Source: Rhizobium sp. Root1220 (GTDB lineage: Bacteria > Pseudomonadota > Alphaproteobacteria > Rhizobiales > Rhizobiaceae). From it: 64,000 bases of DNA. A program made the position numbers and the translations under genes. Positions 26,289 to 36,324 of the stretch are shown in pieces (the first letter of the stretch is position 1; every line of letters starts with the position of its first letter). The DNA lies in NCBI RefSeq assembly GCF_001426265.1, contig NZ_LMDG01000001.1, forward strand, positions 316,450 to 380,449, written 5' to 3'. The notes below the pieces were generated by a model. It searched no databases. It was not told where the DNA came from and saw only the letters and a program-made list of their open reading frames with translations.

Positions 26289-27299
26289 ATGACCGGATCT
26301 CGTAACGACAATCTGAACGTTGCGGTACTTCTGCCCTGCTACAACGAGGCGGCGACAATCGGCGCTGTCGTTCGCGGCTTCAGGACAACGCTGCCGAAGG
26401 CAAGGATTCACGTCTACGACAACAACTCAACGGATGGGACTGCGCTGCAGGCGATGCTCGCCGGCGCCAACGTCGTGCGGGAGCGCCGCCAGGGCAAAGG
26501 GCATGTCGTGCGCCGGATGTTCGCCGACATCGACGCGGACATCTACATCATGGCCGACGGCGACGGCACCTATGCGCCGGAAGACGCCGACGAGCTCATT
26601 CGCACACTCCTGACCGAACGGGCCGACATGGTGGTGGGGACGCGGCGCGGCGTGCATGCCGATGCCGGCCGACAGGGTCATGCCGTCGGCAACAGGCTTT
26701 TCAACGTGCTCTACCGAACGATCTTCGGTGCGGACTTTACCGATATTTTTTCGGGCTACCGCGCTTTCTCGCGCCGCTTCGTCAAGAGCTTTCCGGCGGT
26801 GTCCGGCGGCTTCGAGATCGAAACGGAAATGTCCGTCCATGCCTCACGCCTGAAGCTTCCGGTCAGCGAACTGGAGCTCGACTATGGCCGGCGGCCCGAG
26901 GGCTCGCACTCCAAGCTTTCAACCTTCAGGGACGGCGCAAAGATTCTCTGGATGTTTGCCATGCTAATGAAGGAAACAAGGCCCTTCGCCTTCTTCGGCG
27001 TCATCAGCACGCTGTTCATGCTGGCCAGCCTCGGATTCATGGTGCCGGTTCTCACGGAGTATTTCGAAACCGGTCTCGTCAGCAGGATGCCGACCTGGGT
27101 TCTGTCCGTGGCGCTGATGATGGTCTCGTTCATGATGTTTACCGCCGGCGTGATCCTCGATTCCGTATCGCGGGCCCGCGCGGAGCAGCTTCGCATCCAC
27201 TACATGATCCTGCGCGCGCCGCACCTTCACGAGGGTGTGCCGCTGATCGTGAACGATATCGACATTCCCAGGGCGCCACCGAAGGCCGGCGTCGCGTGA
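26289..27299 (+). CDS. GtrB/DPMS-like polyprenyl-phosphate glycosyltransferase (GT2)
   Basis: A 336-residue GT2 enzyme. The N-terminal catalytic domain has VLLPCYNEAATIG, HVYDNNSTDGT, and MADGDGTYAPEDADELI, whose DxD binds the nucleotide sugar and metal. FSGYRAFSRRFVKSFP is typical of dolichyl-phosphate mannose synthase relatives. Two C-terminal membrane helices (about residues 225-250 and 265-290) anchor it. It would load a hexose onto undecaprenyl phosphate in the cytoplasmic leaflet. ATG 26289 is chosen over a GTG six bases earlier. Its stop overlaps the GTG of the gtrA-like gene, so the pair is coupled. Confidence 0.88.
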   Translation: MTGSRNDNLNVAVLLPCYNEAATIGAVVRGFRTTLPKARIHVYDNNSTDGTALQAMLAGANVVRERRQGKGHVVRRMFADIDADIYIMADGDGTYAPEDADELIRTLLTERADMVVGTRRGVHADAGRQGHAVGNRLFNVLYRTIFGADFTDIFSGYRAFSRRFVKSFPAVSGGFEIETEMSVHASRLKLPVSELELDYGRRPEGSHSKLSTFRDGAKILWMFAMLMKETRPFAFFGVISTLFMLASLGFMVPVLTEYFETGLVSRMPTWVLSVALMMVSFMMFTAGVILDSVSRARAEQLRIHYMILRAPHLHEGVPLIVNDIDIPRAPPKAGVA

Positions 27300-27673
27300 G
27301 GAAGCTTCTTCGCTTCGGCATCGCAGGCGGTCTCGGATTTGTCGTCGACGCGGGCGTCCTCACCCTCCTGCTTCACACGACACCGCTCGGTCCGTTCCTG
27401 GCGCGGGTGATCGCCATCGCCTTGGCCATGGCGACGACCTGGATCGTCAATCGAACCTTCACTTTTGGGCGATCCGGTCGCTCGATGGCGGCCGAAGGAC
27501 TCCGCTACGGCTCCGTCGGGGTAACAGTCGCACTCGTCAATTACGGACTTTACTCGGCGCTTCTGTTGACGTTACCTGCGTTGCAGCCGTTGGCGGCGAT
27601 GATACTTGCCACCGCCGCCTCGACGGTCCTGAGCTTCATCGGTTACTCGCGCTTCGTCTTCCGCAGCCAGTAA
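27296..27673 (+). CDS. GtrA-family membrane protein
   Basis: A 125-residue protein with four membrane helices, the full length of a GtrA protein. KLLRFGIAGGLGFVVDAGVLTLL is the signature N-terminus and WIVNRTFTFGRSGRS the conserved loop (NRxFTF). GtrA proteins are thought to move polyprenyl-phosphate sugar across the inner membrane. The GTG start overlaps the GT2 stop by four bases. Together with the divergent GT-C gene this makes a complete load, flip and transfer set of the Gtr type. Confidence 0.88.
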   Translation: MRKLLRFGIAGGLGFVVDAGVLTLLLHTTPLGPFLARVIAIALAMATTWIVNRTFTFGRSGRSMAAEGLRYGSVGVTVALVNYGLYSALLLTLPALQPLAAMILATAASTVLSFIGYSRFVFRSQ

Positions 27674-27675
27674 GG

Positions 27676-28662
27676 TCAGACTGTTTCCCAGCCATCCTTC
27701 TCGCTGGCGCGATAGATGGCATCGATGAACTTCTGGCTTAGCTTCGAGCTTTCGAGCGTGACGATTTCCTCATTCTCGCCGTTCGCCGCGCGGGCAAAGG
27801 CTTCGGCTTCGCGCTTGTACTGGCGGCTGTCCGGGAAGCGGAAGATGGTCGATTCGTTGTGGCCGCGGTTGGCGAGCTCGATTTCCTCGGCACCCCAGCG
27901 GTCGGCATTGAAAGGCGATTTCACCTCGATATATCCGTCGGTGCCGTGGAAGACCATGACCTGACGGTTCGCCATCTGGGTGGCGACGTAGAAGCTCAGC
28001 TCGAAGTCACCGAAGTCGGCCTTGACGCTGGAATAGATGTCGGTGCCGAATTCCGGATCGCGGCGGGTGACCGCCTGGACGCGCAGCGGCTCCTTGCCTG
28101 TCGAAAAACGGGTGCCGATGGTCGGGTAGACGCCGATGTCGGGAAGCGCACCGCCGCCGAGCTCGGGAATATTACGCATGTTGCCGGGGTCGCGGTTGAA
28201 GTAGGTGAACGCCCCCTGGACGTGCTGCAGCGTACCGATGGCGCCGTCCGATATCAGCGAGCGGACCTTCCGCCACACCGGCGTATAGGTCACCATGTAG
28301 GCTTCCGTCACCAGCACCTTGTTGCGGTCGCGGGCGGCGATCAGGCTGTCGATGTCATCCGCCTTCAGGGCGATCGGCTTCTCGCAAAGCACGTGCTTGC
28401 CCGCATCGGCTGCCTTGATCGTCCATTCGACGTGCTGCGAGGTCGGCAGCGGGATATAGACGGCATCGATCTTGTCGGAGGCAAGCATCTCCTCGTAGGA
28501 ACCGAAGGCGTGCGGCACCGAGAAGCGGTCCGCCATCTCCCGCGCCTTGGCCAGGTCGCGGCTGGCGATAGCCGTGACGACACAGTTCTCCGCATCCTGG
28601 ATCGCCGGCACGACGAGTTCACGGCCGATCTTCGCAGTCGAGATGATACCGAAACGCAGCAT
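27676..28662 (-). CDS. Gfo/Idh/MocA-family oxidoreductase
   Basis: A 328-residue NAD(P)-dependent sugar dehydrogenase. The Rossmann domain begins [17 protein letters not shown] (GxxSxAxIG) and has [15 protein letters not shown] and [13 protein letters not shown], where EKP holds the catalytic lysine. [15 protein letters not shown] is the substrate-domain signature with the aspartate and tyrosine. Substrate unknown. It is convergent with the gtrA-like gene (2-base gap) and divergent from an aldo/keto reductase gene, so the two oxidoreductases may share a control region of about 180 bases. Confidence 0.92.
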   Translation of the reverse strand: MLRFGIISTAKIGRELVVPAIQDAENCVVTAIASRDLAKAREMADRFSVPHAFGSYEEMLASDKIDAVYIPLPTSQHVEWTIKAADAGKHVLCEKPIALKADDIDSLIAARDRNKVLVTEAYMVTYTPVWRKVRSLISDGAIGTLQHVQGAFTYFNRDPGNMRNIPELGGGALPDIGVYPTIGTRFSTGKEPLRVQAVTRRDPEFGTDIYSSVKADFGDFELSFYVATQMANRQVMVFHGTDGYIEVKSPFNADRWGAEEIELANRGHNESTIFRFPDSRQYKREAEAFARAANGENEEIVTLESSKLSQKFIDAIYRASEKDGWETV

Positions 28663-28842
28663 GATGATTGCCTCTCCTGGTTTGATTTTTGCGCAACCTT
28701 AGTGAGCCACCGACCGTGAGGCAATGGCGCGATCACAATTCGCGGAGTTGGTTTCCATTCGGCCGACGGCGCGCTAGGTTATCGTTCGGCGGCGTCCTGC
28801 CGTGTCGGATATTCAATCAATTCAGCATATTTGGAGAGCGCC

Positions 28843-29790
28843 ATGAACATGCGCCGTCTTGGAAAAACAGGTCTTTCGATTGCCCCGATCGTCTTCGGCG
28901 GCAACGTCTTCGGCTGGACTGCCGATGAGAAGACCTCCTTCGACATTCTCGATGCCTTCTTCGATGCGGGCTTCAACGGTATCGATACTGCCGATGTGTA
29001 TTCGGCCTGGGTGCCGGGCAACAAGGGCGGCGATTCCGAGGAGATCATCGGCAAGTGGCTGAAGCGGGGAAAGGTTTCTCGCGACAAAGCCGTGATCATA
29101 ACCAAGGTCGGCTCCGACATGGGCCAGGGCAAGTCGCTGAAGGAGACTTATATCCTGAAGGCGGTAGAGGATTCGCTGCGCCGCCTGCAGACCGACCATA
29201 TCGATCTCTATCTGTCGCACTGGCCCGACGAGCACACGCCCTATGAGGAAACGCTCGGTGCCTTCGCCAAGCTGAAGCAACAAGGCAAGATCCGCGCGAT
29301 CGGCTGCTCCAACCTCGACGCGACGCAGTTGCAGGCATCCTTCGATGCCGCTGACAAGGCCGGCGTGCCGCGCTACGACGTCATCCAGCCCGAGTACAAT
29401 CTCTATGAGCGCTCCAGCTTCGAGGGTCCGCTGGCTGAACTGTGCATCAAGGAAGATGTCGGCGTCATCACCTATTTCAGCCTCGCGGCCGGCTTCCTTT
29501 CCGGCAAGTATCGCACCAAAGCCGATACCGAAGGCCGGGCGCGAGAGGGCCGGGTCGCCCAGTATCTCGATGACAAGGGATTTCGCATCCTGGCAGCACT
29601 CGACACTGTGTCGGCCGAAACAGGGGCGACGCCGGCCGAGATTTCCCTTGCATGGCTCCTCAGAAAGAAGGGCGTGACGGCGCCGATTGCCAGTGCTACC
29701 AGCCTTTCCCAGCTTCAAAGCCTGACGAAATCGGCAGCGCTTGCGCTTTCCGACGAAGCGATCGACTTGCTCGACAAGGCCGGCGCCTGA
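28843..29790 (+). CDS. Aldo/keto reductase
   Basis: A 315-residue NADPH-dependent TIM-barrel reductase. MRRLGKTGLSIAPIVFGGNVFGW opens it, GIDTADVYSAWVPGN holds the catalytic Asp and Tyr, VIITKVGSDM the catalytic lysine, and LSHWPDEHTP the catalytic histidine region. APIASATSLSQL near the C-terminus binds the cofactor. GGAGAG precedes ATG 28843. A GNAT gene follows 13 bases after the stop, so the two are probably co-transcribed. Confidence 0.94.
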   Translation: MNMRRLGKTGLSIAPIVFGGNVFGWTADEKTSFDILDAFFDAGFNGIDTADVYSAWVPGNKGGDSEEIIGKWLKRGKVSRDKAVIITKVGSDMGQGKSLKETYILKAVEDSLRRLQTDHIDLYLSHWPDEHTPYEETLGAFAKLKQQGKIRAIGCSNLDATQLQASFDAADKAGVPRYDVIQPEYNLYERSSFEGPLAELCIKEDVGVITYFSLAAGFLSGKYRTKADTEGRAREGRVAQYLDDKGFRILAALDTVSAETGATPAEISLAWLLRKKGVTAPIASATSLSQLQSLTKSAALALSDEAIDLLDKAGA

Positions 29791-29803
29791 GAGGAGAGAC
29801 TCG

Positions 29804-30247
29804 ATGACCGTGACGATCCGCGACGCGGCGCCGGAGGACGAGGCCCGCTGGCGCACGCTTTGGGCCGGTTACCTTGCCTTCTACCAAGTCACGGTCGACA
29901 CCGATATCACCGATTCCACCTGGCGCCGGGTCTTCGATCCGGCGTCGGCAATCAGCATGCGCGTTGCCGATGTCGATGGCAGGGTGGTGGGCTTTGCGCT
30001 TTACCTCACCCATGAAGGCACGTGGATCCGGGGCAAGGACTGCTATCTGGAAGACCTCTTCGTCGACCCCCAAGCCCGTGGCAAAGGCGCCGGCCGGGCA
30101 CTGATGGACGACCTCGTTTCGCTTTGCGGGAAGAACGGCTGGTCTCGGCTTTACTGGCACACAAGCGAGCAGAACAGGGCAGCGCGGGCGCTGTACGACA
30201 GCTATGTGGAAAGCGACGGCCATATCCGCTACCGCATCAACTTCTGA
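29804..30247 (+). CDS. GNAT-family N-acetyltransferase
   Basis: A 147-residue acetyltransferase. The acetyl-CoA loop is DLFVDPQARGKGAGRALMDDL (Q/RxxGxG/A), and the C-terminal YWHTSEQNRAARALYDSY is the usual motif B region. GAGGAGAG precedes ATG 29804; an upstream in-frame start lies inside the aldo/keto reductase gene. Its 3' end overlaps the convergent M15-like gene by 11 bases. Acceptor unknown; the sequence resembles the general small-molecule or protein acetylating type. Confidence 0.9.
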   Translation: MTVTIRDAAPEDEARWRTLWAGYLAFYQVTVDTDITDSTWRRVFDPASAISMRVADVDGRVVGFALYLTHEGTWIRGKDCYLEDLFVDPQARGKGAGRALMDDLVSLCGKNGWSRLYWHTSEQNRAARALYDSYVESDGHIRYRINF

Positions 30248-30854
30248 GCGCCGGCAACCCTTCGTAGAGCACCGAGTGATCGCCCTCCCAGTTCGCCATG
30301 CCTGGTTTGGTGAGGATCCCGCGCGGTCGCACGTAACTCTGGATGACGCGGCGCGGGCGCTCGTGCCATTGGATGTTGAAGGCCCACAGCTTGGGGAAGA
30401 AGCAGAGCGCTGAGTAGGGCAGATGATCGTGTATCCACCAGGCGAGCTTCCGCCAGTCCGCCTCCTCCGCGTATCGGTCGACCATCCACGGGACGACGAC
30501 GCAGGCCGTGGCGCCCATGCAGCCATCGAAATCGCGCCGGTCCCAAATGTGATCGGCTGCCGTTGCCGCGTTTGACGAGCAATTCAGCTTGTTCTGGTTT
30601 CCGAACTGATTGACCTCGGCCGAGCGATAGCCGGAGCGGATGTGCAGCCGGCCGAAGGACGATTGCAGCGGCTCGAGCAACTCCTCGCAGAGCCGCCTGC
30701 CGGCCGCGATCGCCAGGTCGGGATCGTCGGGGATATTCGGGATTCGGTAGAAGTCGGCGATCTCGGAATGCAGGAAATCCCGGAGGAAAAAGTTCGCCGA
30801 CAGCCTGACGCGGCCCAGATCCTCGAGCCCCTTCATCGATCCCGGTTTCTTCAT
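30237..30854 (-). CDS. M15-like peptidase domain protein, degenerate or divergent
   Basis: A 205-residue protein. Residues about 15-95 (LSANFFLRDFLHSEIADFY, DLAIAAGRRLCEELLEPLQ, LHIRSGYRSAEVNQFGNQ) match the start of the peptidase M15A/D-Ala-D-Ala carboxypeptidase-like fold seen in many phage and bacterial proteins. Zinc ligands are not convincing: after AATAADHIWDRRD, where HxxxxxxD is expected, the sequence gives DHIWDRRDFDG, which is only partly in register. A signal peptide is absent. AAGGAAG eight bases upstream supports ATG 30854. Function unknown; a cell-wall role is a guess. Confidence 0.62.
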   Translation of the reverse strand: MKKPGSMKGLEDLGRVRLSANFFLRDFLHSEIADFYRIPNIPDDPDLAIAAGRRLCEELLEPLQSSFGRLHIRSGYRSAEVNQFGNQNKLNCSSNAATAADHIWDRRDFDGCMGATACVVVPWMVDRYAEEADWRKLAWWIHDHLPYSALCFFPKLWAFNIQWHERPRRVIQSYVRPRGILTKPGMANWEGDHSVLYEGLPALRS

Positions 30855-30993
30855 GATGCGCTTCCTTGCGATGCGAGCGGCAGTTTGCCTTTTTTCATGC
30901 CTCGCGCCACCCGAAATGATCGGAACCGGCAGATGCCTTGCCGCCGACCTCCCCCGCCCTATGCTATCAGGAGACATCCGGGTGAGGTGAGCC

Positions 30994-31353
30994 ATGTCGG
31001 ACCAACAGGCAGTCGAAGCAGTCGTGCACCTCTATATCGAAGGCATGACTTTCGCGAACGAAGCAGCATTGCGGAAAGCCTTCCATCCGCAATGCGCGGT
31101 CATCGGGCACTACGAGAATGCCGTGGAGTGGCTGACGCGCGACGAGTTCATTGCTGCAATCGTTTCCGAGGGCGCTGCCGCGCCCGGCACCCAGCCGCAC
31201 CTCGATATCCAGATGCTCGACATCATCGGTGATGCCGCCACGGTCAAGGTCAGCGACAGCTTCGCCGGCATGCGCTTTACAGACTACCTGTCGATGCTGA
31301 AGATCCAGGGGCGCTGGACCATCGTCAACAAGCTCTTCTATCTGCACATATAG
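30994..31353 (+). CDS. NTF2/SnoaL-like small protein (putative lumazine-binding type)
   Basis: A 119-residue cone-barrel protein: VVHLYIEGMTFANEAALRKAFHPQC opens it, and GRWTIVNKLFYLH closes it, the pattern of the nuclear transport factor 2-like superfamily, lumazine-binding subgroup. Such proteins bind small ligands or act as isomerases; nothing here fixes the role. It starts divergently from the M15-like gene and is convergent with pheT, with a terminator between. Confidence 0.8.
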   Translation: MSDQQAVEAVVHLYIEGMTFANEAALRKAFHPQCAVIGHYENAVEWLTRDEFIAAIVSEGAAAPGTQPHLDIQMLDIIGDAATVKVSDSFAGMRFTDYLSMLKIQGRWTIVNKLFYLHI

Positions 31354-31378
31354 AAAAAGCCGGCGAGATGTCGCCGGC
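31352..31378 (-). terminator. Intrinsic terminator after pheT
   Basis: A perfect 8-bp stem, GCCGGCGA with TCGCCGGC and a 4-base loop, is followed on the minus strand by TTTTTCTA. It ends the pheS-pheT transcript 23 bases after the stop. Confidence 0.75.
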
Positions 31379-31400
31379 CCTGATCGTCAATCCACCCGCC

Positions 31401-33824
31401 TCAGGCTCGCAGAACCCCACCGGTGAATTTCGTCACGCTGGCGATGATCTTCTGCGTCAGCGCTTCGAAATCCTCGTCGGTCAGCGTGCGCTCGACCGGC
31501 TGGATCTGCACTTCGATGGCAACCGACTTCTTGCCTTCGCCGACCGATGCACCTTCGAAGACGTCAAAGACGTTGACGCCGGTGACCAGCTTGCGGTCGG
31601 CGCCGGAGGCGGCCTTGATGATGGCGCCGGCTTCGACCGCCTTGTCGACGACGAAGGCGAAGTCGCGCTTGACGGTCTGGAACTGCGAGAGTTCCAGCGC
31701 CGGCTTGGTTCGGGTGGCCTTCTTCTTTGGCTCGGGCATGGCGTCGACATAGACTTCGAAGCCGCAGAGAGCGCCAGAGACATCGAGCGCTTCCAGCGTC
31801 GAGGGATGGAACTCGCCGAAATAGCCGAGCACGACCTTCGGCCCCATCTTGACGGTGCCCGAACGGCCGGGGTGATACCACTCGGGACCGCCCTGCTCGA
31901 CCTGGATGTTGCCCATCGGCAGGCCGCAGGCTTCGATCACCGCCAGTGCATCGGCCTTGGCATCGAAGACGTCGACCGCCTTGCCGCCGCCCTTGGCAGC
32001 GTTGGACCACATGCGGCCGGAACCGTTCATCGAGGCGGTGCCGCGACGGATGCCGCCGGCAACGCGGCGCTGGCCTTCCGGCTTGTCGTTCTCATAGGTG
32101 CCGGAGACTTCGAAGATCGCGACGTCGCCAAAACCCTTGTCGGCATTGCGCTGGGCAGCCGTCAACAGGCCCGGCAGCAGCGACGGGCGCATATCGGACA
32201 TGTCAGCGGCGATCGGATTGGCGAGCTTCAGCGATGGCGCGCCGCCGCCGAAGAGCTTGGCCTGATCTTCGGAGATGAACGACCAGTTGACCGCTTCCAG
32301 CATGCCGCGCGAGGCAAGCGCCCGCTTGGCGGTGCGGGTGCGGATTTGCAGCGTCGTCAGGATCCTGCCGTTGATGGCGACATGGCTTTCCAGCGGCGCC
32401 GGCTTGATGTTGTCGACGCCGTGGATGCGCATCACCTCTTCGACGAGATCGGCCTTGCCGTCGACATCGGGACGCCAGGAGGGTACGGCGACCGAGACGC
32501 GATCGCCGGAGCCAGTGACCTTGAAGCCGAGGCGCGTCAGGATGGCGATGCTCTCTTCGGTCGAGACGTCCAGACCGGTGAGGCGCTTGACCTCCGAGAA
32601 GGGGAAATCGACGATCTTCGGCTCATAGCCCTTGTAGCCAACGATCTCAGCTTGCGCGGCGGTGCCGCCGCAGAATTCGAGCACCAGTTCGGTGGTGCGC
32701 TCGAGGCCGGGGACCATGTATTCCGGATCGACGCCGCGCTCGAAGCGATAACGGGCATCGGTGATGATAACGAGGCCGCGACCCGACTTGGCAATGTTCA
32801 TCGGATCCCAGAGAGCCGATTCAATCAGCACGTCGACGGTGTTTTCATCGCAGCCGGAATGCTCGCCGCCCATGATGCCACCGATCGACTCGATGCCATT
32901 GTCATCAGCGATGACCACGTTGTTCGGGTTCAGCTTGTATTCGCGCTGGTCGAGCGCCAGCACCGTCTCGCCATCCTTGGCGCGGCGGACAGTAAGGTTG
33001 CCCTTGACCTTGGCGGCGTCGAAGACGTGCATCGGCCGGCCCTGGTCGAAGGTCATGTAGTTGGTGATGTCGACGAGCGCGTTGATCGGGCGCAGGCCGA
33101 TCGCCAGCAGGCGTTGCTGCAGCCATTTCGGGCTCGGGCCGTTCTTGACACCGCGCACGAGGCGCAGCGCAAAGCCGGGGCAGAGTTTTGCGTCGTCGAG
33201 GTCGAGCGTCAGTTTGACCGGCGTCTCGCCTTCGACAGCGAAGGAGGGTTCCGGCCGCGTCTTCAGCGTGCCGAGGCCGGAGGCGGCCAGATCGCGGGCG
33301 ATGCCCTGGATCGACGTGCAATCCGGACGGTTCGGCGTCAGGTTGATTTCGATGACCGGATCGTCGAGATGGGCGTAGGCGGCGTAGCTCTGGCCAACAG
33401 GCGCATCCTCCGGCAGATCGATGATGCCATCGTGGCTGTCGGAGATCTGCAGCTCCTTTTCCGAGCACATCATGCCGTGGCTCTCGACGCCGCGGATGTT
33501 GCCGACGGCAAGCGTCACGTCGATACCGGGAACATAGACGCCGGGGGCAGCGAAGGCGCCGATCAGGCCGGCACGCGCATTGGGCGCACCGCAGACGACC
33601 TGGACCGGGGCTCCCTTGCCTGTGTCGACAGAGAGAACCTTGAGGCGATCGGCCTGCGGATGCTTTTCGGCGCTGAGGACCTTGGCGATGACGAAGGGCT
33701 TGAACGCCGCCTTGTCGTCGACGTCCTCGACCTCGAGCCCGATCTCGGTCAGCCGCACGCAGATTTCATCGAGGGTCGCATCCGTTTCCAGATGATCCTT
33801 CAGCCAGGAGAGTGTGAATTTCAT
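31401..33824 (-). CDS. pheT: Phenylalanine--tRNA ligase beta subunit
   Basis: An 807-residue beta subunit. It begins [21 protein letters not shown], the N-terminal hot-dog domain; the tRNA-binding EMAP-like domain follows (residues about 40-150), then B3/B4, the B5 DNA-binding-like domain ([23 protein letters not shown]), the catalytic-like core and the C-terminal FDX-ACB domain ([18 protein letters not shown] to the end). Length is standard. It lies 15 bases after pheS in one operon and forms the alpha2-beta2 enzyme with it. The plus strand shows an 1181-codon open frame over pheS-pheT that is only a shadow. Confidence 0.98.
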   Translation of the reverse strand: MKFTLSWLKDHLETDATLDEICVRLTEIGLEVEDVDDKAAFKPFVIAKVLSAEKHPQADRLKVLSVDTGKGAPVQVVCGAPNARAGLIGAFAAPGVYVPGIDVTLAVGNIRGVESHGMMCSEKELQISDSHDGIIDLPEDAPVGQSYAAYAHLDDPVIEINLTPNRPDCTSIQGIARDLAASGLGTLKTRPEPSFAVEGETPVKLTLDLDDAKLCPGFALRLVRGVKNGPSPKWLQQRLLAIGLRPINALVDITNYMTFDQGRPMHVFDAAKVKGNLTVRRAKDGETVLALDQREYKLNPNNVVIADDNGIESIGGIMGGEHSGCDENTVDVLIESALWDPMNIAKSGRGLVIITDARYRFERGVDPEYMVPGLERTTELVLEFCGGTAAQAEIVGYKGYEPKIVDFPFSEVKRLTGLDVSTEESIAILTRLGFKVTGSGDRVSVAVPSWRPDVDGKADLVEEVMRIHGVDNIKPAPLESHVAINGRILTTLQIRTRTAKRALASRGMLEAVNWSFISEDQAKLFGGGAPSLKLANPIAADMSDMRPSLLPGLLTAAQRNADKGFGDVAIFEVSGTYENDKPEGQRRVAGGIRRGTASMNGSGRMWSNAAKGGGKAVDVFDAKADALAVIEACGLPMGNIQVEQGGPEWYHPGRSGTVKMGPKVVLGYFGEFHPSTLEALDVSGALCGFEVYVDAMPEPKKKATRTKPALELSQFQTVKRDFAFVVDKAVEAGAIIKAASGADRKLVTGVNVFDVFEGASVGEGKKSVAIEVQIQPVERTLTDEDFEALTQKIIASVTKFTGGVLRA

Positions 33825-33839
33825 GATCTCTTTCCTCCC

Positions 33840-34922
33840 TTACGCGCTCAAACCGCCGAACAGCGTCGGCATGTCGAGCGGGCGGAAGCCGTAGTGGGTC
33901 ATCCAGCGGACGTCGGCGTTGAAGAAGTCGCGCAGGTCAGGCATGCCGTATTTCAGCATGGCAATGCGGTCGAGGCCCATGCCCCAGGCAAAGCCCTGAT
34001 ACTCGTCGGGATCGAGACCGCCGGCGCGCAGCACGTTCGGGTGCACCATGCCGCAGCCGAGGATTTCCATCCAGTCGGTGCCTTCGCCGAATTTGACGAT
34101 CGGGCCGGAGCGGTCGCACTGGATGTCGACCTCGAAGGATGGCTCGGTAAAGGGGAAGAAGGACGGGCGGAAGCGCATCGTCACGCTGTCGACCTCGAAG
34201 AAGGTCTTGCAGAACTCTTCCAGCACCCAGCGGATGTTGGCGACATTGGCCTTCTTGTCGACGACGAGGCCCTCGACCTGGTGGAACATCGGCGAGTGGG
34301 TCGCGTCCGAGTCCTGGCGATAGGTCTTGCCGGGGATGATGATGCGGATCGGAGGCTTCTGCGCTTCCATGGTGCGCACCTGCACCGGCGAGGTATGGGT
34401 GCGCAGCACCTTGCGCTCGCCATTCTCGTCCGGATTGAAGAAGAAGGTGTCGTGCATTTCGCGCGCCGGGTGACCCTCGGGGAAGTTCAGCGCCGTGAAG
34501 TTGTAGTAGTCGGTCTCGACATCGGGGCCTTCGGCAATCGAGAAGCCCATGTCGCCGAAGATCGCGGTGATCTCGTCGACGATCTGGCTGATCGGATGGA
34601 TACGGCCGCGCTCGGCCGGCGACGAGCGGACCGGCAGCGAGACGTCGACGGTCTCGGCCTTCAGACGTGCGTCGATCGCCGCCTTCTTGAGATCGGCTTT
34701 CCTGGCGTTGATCGCATCCGAGACCACGGTCTTCAGGGCGTTGATCGCCGCGCCGCGGGTCTGCCGCTCTTCCGGCGACATGGAGCCCAGCGTCTTCAGC
34801 AGTTCGGACACCGAGCCCTTCTTGCCAAGCGCGCCGACGCGCACCGCTTCGATCGCGGGCTCATCCGCCGCGGCCGCGACCTCAGACAGGAGTTGCACTT
34901 CCAGAGTTTCTAATTCGGTCAT
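33840..34922 (-). CDS. pheS: Phenylalanine--tRNA ligase alpha subunit
   Basis: A 360-residue class II synthetase subunit that charges tRNA-Phe. The N-terminal coiled coil (residues 1-90) contacts tRNA. Motif 1/2 blocks are [57 protein letters not shown], and motif 3 is [21 protein letters not shown] 34922 follows GCAGGAAAAG; a start at 34937 is less likely. It lies 20 bases after the kinase-fold gene, and pheT follows. Confidence 0.97.
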   Translation of the reverse strand: MTELETLEVQLLSEVAAAADEPAIEAVRVGALGKKGSVSELLKTLGSMSPEERQTRGAAINALKTVVSDAINARKADLKKAAIDARLKAETVDVSLPVRSSPAERGRIHPISQIVDEITAIFGDMGFSIAEGPDVETDYYNFTALNFPEGHPAREMHDTFFFNPDENGERKVLRTHTSPVQVRTMEAQKPPIRIIIPGKTYRQDSDATHSPMFHQVEGLVVDKKANVANIRWVLEEFCKTFFEVDSVTMRFRPSFFPFTEPSFEVDIQCDRSGPIVKFGEGTDWMEILGCGMVHPNVLRAGGLDPDEYQGFAWGMGLDRIAMLKYGMPDLRDFFNADVRWMTHYGFRPLDMPTLFGGLSA

Positions 34923-34942
34923 CTTTTCCTGCCTCACGGGCG

Positions 34943-35776
34943 TCAGTCTTGTCGATAATTCAAAGAAACATGCATCAGATAGCTGGTCGCCACGATGAAA
35001 CGTCGCAGATCACTACCCATGTGGACGCGGCCAATCAACCGGGCAAGCCATAAAAAGCCACCGAGAACGCCGGTGAGCTTGCGCAGTTCGGCGACCGCTT
35101 CCGGCGGCGCCACGTCGGCCCAGGCCCTATAGGCCCGGTCGTGGGTTTCCTTGCCGAGACGGGCGCTGGTGGCAACCTGCATGAACAGCAGCCAGATGTC
35201 GCGTGCCTGCGCCACCGCGAGCGGCATGACGGCCTCCGGCTCCTCTTCGAAATCCATGAAACCGATCTGCCCGTCTTTCAGGAACATGTCCCGGGTATAG
35301 GGGCGACCGTGAGCCAGACCCTTGGCATGAAGCCGGCCGACCGCCGTCGTGCAGCGGACAAGCATGCCGTCATAGGACACAGCGTCATCTTCCGGCAGCG
35401 CGTCCAGCCACTCGCGCACCGTGCCGCCTACATCCGTCAGCACAACGGCGCTGCCCGAGGAGTAAACAACCCGGGGGGCCGGAACGTCCTTGGCGGCAAA
35501 CTGCTGGATGCGGCGAACCTCCCGGCGCGCCATCCCCTCGTTCTCAACCGCCGGCGAAGGCCGGATGAACGGCGCATTAAAGAGCGCGGCCGCTGCCCTC
35601 TTCAGACCGATCAGGCGGGCACGCTCGGTGCCGTAGCGCTTGATCCAGACAACGCCGCCCGAAAGCGCGACACGCTCGACCCGCCCCGAGCCCGAGACGA
35701 GAGCCGCGAGCAGGATCGGCACGTCCCGCTGGTTCAAGCCCCCATCGGCTGTCACGTTTTCGATGTCGTTCGTCAC
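34943..35776 (-). CDS. Kinase-fold protein of LPS-kinase/Bud32-like type
   Basis: A 277-residue protein with a minimal kinase fold. The beta-3 lysine is in GVVWIKRYG (about K46), the alpha-C glutamate in RREVRRIQQ, the catalytic loop in [13 protein letters not shown] and the metal aspartate in GFMDFEEE (DFE in place of DFG). This layout is that of Kdo/LPS kinases (WaaP, KdkA) and Bud32 relatives rather than of Ser/Thr kinases. The start I prefer is GTG 35776, after AAGGAC; a TTG at 35848 would lie within the rplT terminator hairpin. It sits between rplT and pheS, tightly upstream of pheS, so it is probably transcribed with pheST. Substrate unknown. Confidence 0.75.
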   Translation of the reverse strand: MTNDIENVTADGGLNQRDVPILLAALVSGSGRVERVALSGGVVWIKRYGTERARLIGLKRAAAALFNAPFIRPSPAVENEGMARREVRRIQQFAAKDVPAPRVVYSSGSAVVLTDVGGTVREWLDALPEDDAVSYDGMLVRCTTAVGRLHAKGLAHGRPYTRDMFLKDGQIGFMDFEEEPEAVMPLAVAQARDIWLLFMQVATSARLGKETHDRAYRAWADVAPPEAVAELRKLTGVLGGFLWLARLIGRVHMGSDLRRFIVATSYLMHVSLNYRQD

Positions 35777-35803
35777 GTCTTGCGACGTCCTTATCCGTGT
35801 TAT

Positions 35804-35846
35804 TTGAAACGAAGGAACCCGCGCAGGCCTGGCCAGCGCGGGTTCC
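35804..35846 (-). terminator. Terminator or attenuator between rplT and the kinase-fold gene
   Basis: Perfect 11-bp arms GGAACCCGCGC (35814-35824) and GCGCGGGTTCC (35836-35846) with an 11-base loop; on the minus strand TTCGTTTC follows. It closes the rpmI-rplT transcript. As no other promoter is obvious before the kinase-fold gene, read-through may feed pheST. Confidence 0.7.
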
Positions 35847-35880
35847 AAATCATCGAAACGAATGTTCGAATAGCGCCGGC

Positions 35881-36285
35881 TTAGTTGACGGCGGCTTCAA
35901 ACTCGTTCTTCGTACCGGCGTCCTTCAGGTACTCGAGAGCCTTCTTGGAGGCTGCGACGAGCGCACCGAATGCTTCCGGCTCATGGATCGCCATGTCGGA
36001 GAGAACCTTGCGGTCAACTTCAATGCCGGCCTTGTTCAGACCGTCGATGAAGCGGCCGTAGGTCAGGCCGAATTCGCGGACGGCAGCGTTGATGCGCTGG
36101 ATCCAGAGGGCGCGGAAATTGCGCTTGTTGATCTTGCGGTCGCGATAAGCGTACTGCTTGGAACGATCGACAGCGGCCTTTGCGGCGCGGATGGTATTCT
36201 TACGACGGCCGTAGAAGCCCTTGGCGGCCTTCAGAACCTTCTTGTGCTTGGCGTGAGACGTTACGCCTCTTTTTACACGTGCCAT
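35881..36285 (-). CDS. rplT: 50S ribosomal protein L20
   Basis: A 134-residue large-subunit protein that binds 23S rRNA early in assembly. [29 protein letters not shown] is the basic N-terminal extension and [19 protein letters not shown] the conserved core. It follows rpmI after 39 bases. In E. coli L20 represses its own operon at the mRNA; whether the 180-base rpmI leader here does the same is unknown. The C-terminus is slightly extended ([11 protein letters not shown]), as in other rhizobia. Confidence 0.98.
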   Translation of the reverse strand: MARVKRGVTSHAKHKKVLKAAKGFYGRRKNTIRAAKAAVDRSKQYAYRDRKINKRNFRALWIQRINAAVREFGLTYGRFIDGLNKAGIEVDRKVLSDMAIHEPEAFGALVAASKKALEYLKDAGTKNEFEAAVN

Positions 36286-36324
36286 TTCATGATCTCCTTA
36301 ATCTAAAACGTTCGCGGAATAGTC

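Noticed and set aside
31368..34913. An 1181-codon open frame on the plus strand
   Set aside because: It lies antisense to pheS and pheT, both with complete family motifs; the frame follows from the codon bias of those genes and has no ribosome site or family pattern.
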